Source: Propionibacteriaceae bacterium
GTDB taxonomy: Bacteria > Actinomycetota > Actinomycetes > Propionibacteriales > Propionibacteriaceae
DNA length: 33,801 bases
Direction of reading: 5' to 3'
Assembly (NCBI GenBank): GCA_031286045.1
Contig: JAITVA010000310.1
Coordinates: 1-33,801 of the forward strand
Each line of letters begins with the position of its first letter. Position 1 is the stretch's first letter. This document shows, in pieces, positions 26,992 through 33,801 of this stretch. The notes below the pieces were generated by a model. The model made no database searches. It worked only from the letters and a program-made list of their open reading frames with translations, and was not told where the DNA came from. The position numbers were made by a program, and so were the translations under genes.

Positions 26992-28305
26992 TCAGGCCTC
27001 AGCCTTGGCGCGACGACGCGACCGCACCACCACATAGCCAGCGAACCCGATCACGGCCAGACCGATCATCACGATATAGGGCAGATTGTTCGCGCTGATG
27101 CCCGTGATCGTCACGGTCTTGTAGGTGTTGGTGAAAGCGGCGACGTTGGAGCCGGAGGCGGTGTACACAGCCGACGCGGTTCCAAGACCAAGGAGCTGCC
27201 CGACAGTCGCAGTGTTGTTCGCACCGATCACGCCGCCTTTCACACTGGTGAGGTTGGTGGGCACATAGCTTGGCGTGTAATCAGCCGTTGCGGCCTCCTC
27301 CACCTCAACCTTTGTGCCGACAGGGGTGTCGACGAAGACCAAGGACTGACCATGCTTCAGCTTGATGTTCTCAGCAGTGGCGGTCGTGAAGCTGATCTCA
27401 TAGTTGCCGTCGACTTCGCAACCGGTGCCACAGTTGGCAGCGGTGGTCACCTTGGCGCCAGTGCTATCGACCACATAGGCCTTGTAGACGGTGTCCGTAG
27501 CAGTGACAGTCACCGGATTCGTCACCTTCACCGAGAAGTCAAAGTAGCGGGTGGTGTCACCCAGAGCGCCGGCGACAGTCTTGCTCACCTTCAGGTTCGG
27601 GTTGGTCGCGTTTCCGGCGTCTGTCCTCGTGTAGGTGTTGGTCCAGTCCATCTGTGAATAGTCGCCCGCGACAGACGGTTTGCCCCCCAGCGTCGGATCC
27701 ACCTTCGTGTCGACGACGTCGCTCGCCACGTCTTTCGCCTTGAGCGTGGTGGTCAGCGCGCCGGCATAAAACGTGCCGTTCGCGTCCTTGTACACATAGA
27801 CGGTGAGCTCGTATGCCGCAGTCGAATACGCCATATCATCGCTGAAGGGAGAACCGGTTTTCTCGGTATAGGTGTCCTGTTTTTCTGTCACGCGGTAGGT
27901 GTAAACACCCTCGTGCGGCCAGGTGATTCCGGCCAGGATGTCGGTCGTCTCTTTGGACACTGTCTTGGCGCCGTCGCCGGTCGAGCCATTGTCCGAGGAC
28001 GACAGGGTGACCGTCTTGGCGTCGATCGTTGGCATGGTAGTCAGGTCACCGGCCGCGGTGCTCCCGTTCAGTGACACCTTCGTAAGCTCGAAGGTGAAGG
28101 TCGCGTCGGGCGTGGGGGTGTTGACCGGCATCACCAGATTCTTCGTGGCCACAGCCTTGACCGGGTTGGTCGCCGTGCCTCCTGTGACCACGTTGTTCCC
28201 ATCGACCACATTCTCGGCCATGGCGGGTGCGGTCAGGCTCAGACTCATGGCCACCGCGATGGCTAGCCCTGTCGCTACGCCATATAGGGTTCTCCCTGTT
28301 TTCAA
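26992..28305 (-). CDS. Major (backbone) pilin, FctA/Spy0128-like with two isopeptide-type domains
   Basis: Signal peptide; ATKNLVMP...FTFELTKV...YTYRVTEK...YELTVYVY, second LKVSKTVAG...AAFTNTYK; TVTITGISANNLPYIVMIGLAVIGFAGYVVVRSRRR. Confidence 0.85.
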   Translation of the reverse strand: MKTGRTLYGVATGLAIAVAMSLSLTAPAMAENVVDGNNVVTGGTATNPVKAVATKNLVMPVNTPTPDATFTFELTKVSLNGSTAAGDLTTMPTIDAKTVTLSSSDNGSTGDGAKTVSKETTDILAGITWPHEGVYTYRVTEKQDTYTEKTGSPFSDDMAYSTAAYELTVYVYKDANGTFYAGALTTTLKAKDVASDVVDTKVDPTLGGKPSVAGDYSQMDWTNTYTRTDAGNATNPNLKVSKTVAGALGDTTRYFDFSVKVTNPVTVTATDTVYKAYVVDSTGAKVTTAANCGTGCEVDGNYEISFTTATAENIKLKHGQSLVFVDTPVGTKVEVEEAATADYTPSYVPTNLTSVKGGVIGANNTATVGQLLGLGTASAVYTASGSNVAAFTNTYKTVTITGISANNLPYIVMIGLAVIGFAGYVVVRSRRRAKAEA

Positions 28306-28388
28306 CTCATTTCCTCTCTCGTAGTTGTTGAATTGTCAGTCTTGGATGCGCTGCCACGTTCTCCTCGTCCAGCGCGGGTGAAGCGTCG

Positions 28389-29003
28389 TCAGATGCCGCG
28401 TCCACGGATGATCATCATCACCTTCCCCCGTAGATCATCGGCGTCGACGCAACCGTAGATGCGACTGTCGGTGGCGCCGTCACGGGCATCACCCAGAAGG
28501 AAGACCTGCCCTGGGGGCACGGTCAGCGGGAAGCCCACCCCGTCGCTGTAGCGCGGTGTGGCTTGATAGATCTCTGGCTCTTGTTGGAGAGATCCGTTAA
28601 CCACCAAGCCGTCTTCGGTGATATCAACAGTGTCGCCAGCGGCGGCGACGACGCGTCGTACCTGGGATTGACCCTCGTGCTCGACAACCACAGCGTCTTG
28701 CGCCTGGTAGCCACCCGGGGCGTAGCGGTAATACACCACCAAGTCACCGTCTTCGACGGTCGGGACCATACCCGGCTCGTGATAACGGATGATGCCGAAA
28801 ACGAAGATGAAGGCCAAGACGAAAACCGTCACGATGGCAGCGACCTTGAGTCCCAGATGCAAAAGATCCTTCGACAGCGAGCCTGGTCGCTCCTGCGGTG
28901 GCAATGCCCGCGCAGGCGTGGCGTCGTGGGCCATGGGCGGCGGGGACGCCACTGATGTCGGTGACGCCGGCGCGCCAGCCGGGACTGCGGTCACTTCACC
29001 CAT
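28389..29003 (-). CDS. Signal peptidase I-like protein (SipA-like), catalytic residues apparently lost
   Basis: Transmembrane anchor; HEPGMVPTVEDGDLVVYYR, VRRVVAAAGDTVDI, LLGDARDGATDSRIYGCV boxes of the S26 family. Confidence 0.85.
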   Translation of the reverse strand: MGEVTAVPAGAPASPTSVASPPPMAHDATPARALPPQERPGSLSKDLLHLGLKVAAIVTVFVLAFIFVFGIIRYHEPGMVPTVEDGDLVVYYRYAPGGYQAQDAVVVEHEGQSQVRRVVAAAGDTVDITEDGLVVNGSLQQEPEIYQATPRYSDGVGFPLTVPPGQVFLLGDARDGATDSRIYGCVDADDLRGKVMMIIRGRGI

Positions 29004-31978
29004 GATCGCCTCCGCATGAGCACCAACAAGAGTAGAATCGTGCCGGCGAAGCCGACCAGGGGGGTCAAACTGGCCGCCTCCGCGGAACCGGGCCCGACCC
29101 CCGCTGGCACCGGTATCACCACCGGTTTCAGGCCGTCCTTTTTCGCTTTCTCAAAGGTCGTGATGGCGTCTTGGAGGTCTTTGGTCGCCTGGTCGACATC
29201 CACCTGACAGACTCCATCGGCGTCAAGAACACACTGGGCCGCCTCCTTCGCAGCGTTCAGAGCATCCAGTTCAGCCTGGGTCACCCACGTGTTCCAGGGG
29301 TCGACATCCGTCCCGTCAGTGCTGACCTTGACCCCGGTGGGCGCGGACGTGGCAGTCGTGATCGCTCCGGCGAGCGCCGTCTTGTCGACCGCTTTCGTTC
29401 CAAAGGCGCGGATCTCACTGACCGCGACCGCTTCCGCATCCATCTGATTGAGGGCGGGATTGACGATGCACTTCACTTGTAGGCGCACATAGCGGGCTTG
29501 AATATCGGTCAAGGAGATGGTGACCGTCTGCGTGGTTCCAGTGCCACCCAATCCTGACGAAGAGAACGACACCGGAATCCAGCCCTCCATACCAAAATCA
29601 GAATTGATCGCTGCCTGCGGCACCCCCGTAGCGAAATAGCCCCCATTCTGGTTGACCGCCTCACCATTCGGCCAGGTGTCACCGACGTCAGGATGGATCC
29701 ACATGAGAACCTCCGAGATTTGTTGGTGCTCCCTCCCGCTGCGTTTATCCAGCTCAATCTGGGTGATATCCATCAACTCGCCGTAATCGAGATCAATGAA
29801 GTAGGGTTGCTTGACAGGGCTGCCACTGCCATTGCTGCCGCTGCCGTAGTTCGAATGCCAATACGTGGTGGTGCTCCCATCGGTGAGATCTCCTGGATCG
29901 GTCTTGTCGCCACCGGCCGCCGTGTACCACGACTGCGTGCGAAACCGATCAAGTGGCATCTCGTTGTTCACTGCCTTATTGAAATCGACAGTGGCCTTGG
30001 CCAAAGCTGCCGTGGCCGCGTCAACCTCAGCCTGAGTGACCTCCGTGCTAGTCAACACCGCGTTCGCCGCAGCCTGAGCGTCCGCCAAAGCCTTGAACTC
30101 AGCCGCCGTCGCCCACTTCACCCCCGATGCGACATCACACCCATCCTCACTCTTGGCAACATCGACCTGCGCCGCCTGAGCCGCCGACAACGCTGACTCC
30201 AACGCAGTCTTGCTCGGCTTCGTGCCAGCCTCCTTCGCATTGTTGAAGGTCGTGATCGCGGCCTGCAGTTTCGCGGCAGCATCGGCGACGTCCGTCTGAC
30301 AGAGACCATCGGTCCCATAGGCGCACTCGGCCTCTTCCTTCGCAGCGTTCAAAGCGTCCAGTTCGGCCTGGGTCACCCACTGTTTGGCCGGGTCGACATT
30401 CAACCCATTCTCGGCGACCACCACACCCGTCGGCGCAGCCGCCGCCGCGTCAAGAGCCGTCTTCAAGACGGACCTATCAGCCGCCTTCACCCCGAAGGCG
30501 CGAATCTCACTGACCGCGACAACGGCAAGAGTGTTGTTCGGGGGATCGACGCAGGTCACCTCAAGACGCACGTAGCGAGATTCAACACCAGCCAGGTCAA
30601 TGGCGACCGTCTGCGTCTGGCTGGAACCACCCAATCCGACAGTCGGCGGATCCTCAACCTCAACCCAGCCATCCGGTTTAAAGTCCTCTTCAATGTCGGA
30701 CTGGGCCACCCCAGCGATGAAATAGTTATCGACCTTCTGGCCATTCGGCCACAGGTCACCGACCTCAGGATGAACCCAGACGCGGACGTTCGAAATCTGC
30801 TGCGGGGTCCTCCCGCTACGTTTGTCCAGCTCAATCTGGGTGATACTCATCAACTCGCCGAAGTCAAGATCAACGAGATGAGGGCCCGCCGCGGTCCCAC
30901 CACTGCCACTAGTGCCAGTACTGAAATTCGAATGCCAATAGGTAGTGGTCTGCCCGTCGTCAAGATCCCCGGGTTCAGTCTTGTCGGCGCCTGCCGAATA
31001 CCACGATTCCGTGCGATAGCGGATGAGCTTCAGCACGTCGTTCACGGCATTGTCGAAGTCAGTGGTGGCCTTCACCAAAGCTGCTGTGGCCGCGTCGATC
31101 TCGGATTGAGGGACATCTGGGGTGGCGAGCACCGCGTTGGCCGCGGCCTGAGCGTCCGTCAGAGCCTTGAACTCAGCCGTTGTCGCCCACTTCACCCCCG
31201 ACGCGACATCACACCCATCCTCACTCTTGACAATATCAACCTGCACCGCCTGCGCCGCCGACAACGCCGACTCCAACCCAGCCGTGTACGCCGGGCCAGT
31301 ACCGAAGGCGCGGATCTCGCTGACGACAGTAAAGGTAGGAGTCTCCGCCGGTGGGTTGACGCACGTCACCTCAAGACGCACATAACGTGATTTCACATCA
31401 GTCAAGGGGATGCTGACCGTCTGAGTGGTGCCAGAACCACCCAGACCGACAGGCGAGAGCCCGGTGACCTCCTCCCAACCAGCGTCGTCGAAATCGGAAG
31501 CAATAGCCGTCTTGTCTGCATTCGCCGCGAAATAATCGGTCACCGACTGCCCATTCGGCCACGTCGCCCCTGTGTCACCATGAATAAACACGCGAACTTC
31601 AAAAATCTGATAACCCGTACCGCCTGCGCGTTTGTCCAACTCGATCTGAGAGATGTCCTTGACTGTTCCGTAGTCAAGATCAATGTAGTAGGGTCCCGCA
31701 GCCGTCGAGCCGCTACCGACACCCCAGTTCGAATGCCACCAAGTCGCAGTGCTACCGTCAGTGATGTCCGTGGCCTGCAACGAGTCGGTTGCCCCCCCGG
31801 TGTGCCACGATTCGGTGCGAAAACGCTGCAGCTTCAACTCTGGGTCACTGGCGAGCGTGACAATGGAGTCGTCTTCTTCCGTCGGGTCGGCGAAACTTGA
31901 CGAACTGTGGCTTATTCCTGCCATGCCCACACACATGACCAGCAATATGAAAGCATAGAACCGCTTTCGCTGTTTCAT
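28991..31978 (-). CDS. Large pilus tip/surface adhesin with three discoidin (F5/8C-like) domains and four FIVAR-like modules
   Basis: Signal peptide; repeated RFRTESW...DITDGSTATWWHSN...IDLDYG...QIELDKR units and ALESALSAAQA...W.T.AEF.AL modules; C-terminal TM + MRRRSWVK. Confidence 0.85.
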   Translation of the reverse strand: MKQRKRFYAFILLVMCVGMAGISHSSSSFADPTEEDDSIVTLASDPELKLQRFRTESWHTGGATDSLQATDITDGSTATWWHSNWGVGSGSTAAGPYYIDLDYGTVKDISQIELDKRAGGTGYQIFEVRVFIHGDTGATWPNGQSVTDYFAANADKTAIASDFDDAGWEEVTGLSPVGLGGSGTTQTVSIPLTDVKSRYVRLEVTCVNPPAETPTFTVVSEIRAFGTGPAYTAGLESALSAAQAVQVDIVKSEDGCDVASGVKWATTAEFKALTDAQAAANAVLATPDVPQSEIDAATAALVKATTDFDNAVNDVLKLIRYRTESWYSAGADKTEPGDLDDGQTTTYWHSNFSTGTSGSGGTAAGPHLVDLDFGELMSITQIELDKRSGRTPQQISNVRVWVHPEVGDLWPNGQKVDNYFIAGVAQSDIEEDFKPDGWVEVEDPPTVGLGGSSQTQTVAIDLAGVESRYVRLEVTCVDPPNNTLAVVAVSEIRAFGVKAADRSVLKTALDAAAAAPTGVVVAENGLNVDPAKQWVTQAELDALNAAKEEAECAYGTDGLCQTDVADAAAKLQAAITTFNNAKEAGTKPSKTALESALSAAQAAQVDVAKSEDGCDVASGVKWATAAEFKALADAQAAANAVLTSTEVTQAEVDAATAALAKATVDFNKAVNNEMPLDRFRTQSWYTAAGGDKTDPGDLTDGSTTTYWHSNYGSGSNGSGSPVKQPYFIDLDYGELMDITQIELDKRSGREHQQISEVLMWIHPDVGDTWPNGEAVNQNGGYFATGVPQAAINSDFGMEGWIPVSFSSSGLGGTGTTQTVTISLTDIQARYVRLQVKCIVNPALNQMDAEAVAVSEIRAFGTKAVDKTALAGAITTATSAPTGVKVSTDGTDVDPWNTWVTQAELDALNAAKEAAQCVLDADGVCQVDVDQATKDLQDAITTFEKAKKDGLKPVVIPVPAGVGPGSAEAASLTPLVGFAGTILLLLVLMRRRSWVK

Positions 31979-32105
31979 GTCGCTCCATTCCCCTCATGCC
32001 ATTGCCCCCCGATGGCAGTCACATTGCGAGACACAGTCATCGTCACGTCTCCGCGAAACCGGTCACGCTGCTGGTTGCTGCCTGTTGGCTATATTATTGA
32101 ACCAT

Positions 32106-32130
32106 TATTCCGAATAGTCAATTCGTGAAT
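32106..32130. promoter_or_regulatory. Two tandem TATTC/GAATA dyads between pilus operon and LMW-PTP gene
   Basis: TATTCCGAATA (32106-32116) and ATTCGTGAAT (32121-32130). Confidence 0.4.
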
Positions 32131-32177
32131 ACTTTTTGCCTCTTAACCCTGCCACCAAGCTATGGCAGACTGAGGCA

Positions 32178-32687
32178 GTGAGTTCTGTAGAGCCTCGGCA
32201 TATCGCCCGCCCCGACAGCGAAGACTGCCTCCATATCATCTTTGTGTGTTGGGGCAACATCTGCCGTTCTCCAATGGCCGAACGGGTCGCGCAGAAAATG
32301 GCCCAAGACGCTGGGCTCACCACTGTCCATCTCACATCGGCAGCCACATCCAGCGAAGAGATCGGCAACCCGATCGACCCTCGTGCGGTCCATGTGTTGC
32401 AAACCCATGGGTACCGATCAGATGGCCACCGGGCCCATCAGATCAGCGCCAAGGAGATTCAGCAAGCCGATCTCGTCATCGGTATGGAAAGGCTCCATCT
32501 CGACATCATGACGCGCCGCCTGCCCGGCGCCACCAACCTGGCCCTGATCACCGATTTCGATCCGAGCAGTGATCACGACGACATCGACGACCCTTGGTCC
32601 GGTCCGCCCGACGGATTCACCATAACGCTGAACCAGATCGAAGCCGCCATGCCAGGCGTGCTGGACTGGGCGCGCCACCACCGCTGA
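32178..32687 (+). CDS. Low molecular weight protein tyrosine phosphatase
   Basis: IIFVCWGNICRSPMAERVAQ P-loop, DIDDPWSG; GTG 32178 proposed start, uncertain. Confidence 0.88.
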   Translation: MSSVEPRHIARPDSEDCLHIIFVCWGNICRSPMAERVAQKMAQDAGLTTVHLTSAATSSEEIGNPIDPRAVHVLQTHGYRSDGHRAHQISAKEIQQADLVIGMERLHLDIMTRRLPGATNLALITDFDPSSDHDDIDDPWSGPPDGFTITLNQIEAAMPGVLDWARHHR

Positions 32688-32717
32688 ACAGTGTCGACCC
32701 CTGCTGACCTGGGCTGT

Positions 32718-32787
32718 GGCGGTCACAAGTGTGCAAAAGGTGGGCCTTCACCAGGTGAGAATGATCGGTTGCCCTAGTTGTGACGCC
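32718..32787. repeat. Dispersed ~70-nt imperfect palindrome, copy 3
   Basis: GGCGGTCACAAGTGTGCAA ... TTGCCCTAGTTGTGACGCC; termini resemble copies 1 and 2. Confidence 0.6.
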
Positions 32788-32875
32788 ATATCCACCCACA
32801 ATAGGGACATAACCCGTACAACAAACGCTCAAGGGGGCTCATGCCCATGAGTTTTGCTCACTTACGACCTCTACA

Positions 32876-33801
32876 ATGACTGGCGTGGTTGATCTTGATC
32901 AGTTGGGGCTACCTGCCTTACCCCAGGCCTTGCCCCGACCGACTGTCGACGCACACACTCACTTGGACTCAGTTGAAGAGCGTACTGGCTTGTCAGCCGA
33001 TCAGTCATTGGAGATCGCCGATGCTGTCGGCATTCACTGGGTGATCGAGGCGGGCGACACTGCGGCCGACTCGGCCTGGGGCGAGGCCTTGGCGCGCAGT
33101 CATCCCCAGGTCGTCGCCTGTGTGGCTCTGCATCCCAACGAGGTGGCCCGCCATCCGCAGCGCTTCGAAGAGGACTTCGCCGCCATCGCACGGCTGGCCA
33201 AAGCGGGGGACCATGTGCGGGCGATCGGTGAGACGGGGCTCGACTACTACCGCACGACCGATCCCGTAAGTCAGGCCAGCCAACGTGCCGCTTTCGCCCG
33301 ACATATTCAACTGGCCTGCTCGGTCGGAAAAACCCTGATGATCCATGACCGCGACGCGCATGACGACGTGTTGGCAGTCCTGGACGACTCGTCGAAGCCG
33401 CCGCGCGTCGTGATGCACTCCTTCTCCGGTGACTCTGATCTGGCGCAGGCCTGCGTCGAGCGTGGCCACTGGCTGAGTTTTCCTGGGGTGATCACCTATA
33501 AGGCCAACCATCATCTGCGCCGGGCCCTGGCTGTGACCCCGGACGACAAGATCCTGGTTGAGACGGATGCCCCCTTCTTGACGCCGGTGCCCGCGCGCGG
33601 TCGGCCCAACGGCCCCTACCTGGTCGCTCACACCATTCGCTTCATCGCCGAGCAGCGCGGTTGGGAGTTGGGCGAAGCCTGCGACCGGTTACGCGAGAAC
33701 GCTTTCGCCGCCTACGGGGGGCACTGGGGCGACGCAGTGGGTGAGACAGCGAATCAGGTCAGCCCAAAGAGGGCTGACTCCGAGCAAAGTGGTTCTGACC
33801 G
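32876..33801 (+). CDS. tatD: TatD family metal-dependent hydrolase/DNase, truncated at window edge
   Basis: Hand translation: VDAHTHLDSVEERTG, ACVALHPNE, AIGETGLDYYR, MIHDRDAHDD, VMHSFSGD, ILVETDAPFLTPVPARGRPNGP; open to edge so absent from ORF track. Confidence 0.92.
   Translation, partial: MTGVVDLDQLGLPALPQALPRPTVDAHTHLDSVEERTGLSADQSLEIADAVGIHWVIEAGDTAADSAWGEALARSHPQVVACVALHPNEVARHPQRFEEDFAAIARLAKAGDHVRAIGETGLDYYRTTDPVSQASQRAAFARHIQLACSVGKTLMIHDRDAHDDVLAVLDDSSKPPRVVMHSFSGDSDLAQACVERGHWLSFPGVITYKANHHLRRALAVTPDDKILVETDAPFLTPVPARGRPNGPYLVAHTIRFIAEQRGWELGEACDRLRENAFAAYGGHWGDAVGETANQVSPKRADSEQSGSD

Noticed and set aside
29156-31860. CRISPR-like repeat appearance
   Set aside because: Repeats are long coding modules (discoidin/FIVAR), not short direct repeats with unique spacers.
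33005-33631. 208-aa minus-strand ORF
   Set aside because: Antisense to tatD, which has full family motifs.

Overview
Actinobacterial, high-GC window (gene style resembles Propionibacteriaceae; taxonomy is inference). Contents from left to right: (1) an edge-truncated minus-strand pair, a P-loop ATPase coupled by a 4-nt GTGA overlap to a TPR protein that the ORF track missed because it runs off the left edge; (2) an NCS2 uracil permease; (3) a RelB-like/YafQ-RelE-like toxin-antitoxin pair with a dyad operator over the antitoxin start; (4) two tandem ~70-nt imperfect palindromes, with a third related copy near the right end; (5) a ~15 kb cycloalternan (cyclic alpha-1,3/1,6 tetrasaccharide) locus: secreted 6-alpha-glucosyltransferase, secreted 3-alpha-isomaltosyltransferase (cycloalternan-forming), intracellular cycloalternan-degrading GH31, GH15-like glucosidase, CUT1 ABC importer without an ATPase gene, and two divergent ROK regulators sharing a near-perfect operator; (6) a PatB/MalY aminotransferase, ornithine carbamoyltransferase, an orphan AbrB-like protein and a ThrE-family exporter; (7) a pilus island whose gene order mirrors the streptococcal FCT order (tip adhesin - SipA-like - backbone - sortase - minor pilin), with a signal-peptidase homologue that appears catalytically dead and non-canonical sorting signals; (8) a LMW tyrosine phosphatase and a TatD nuclease running off the right edge. 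No tRNA, rRNA, CRISPR array or transposase was seen. All family calls come from reading the sequence; no database search was run.
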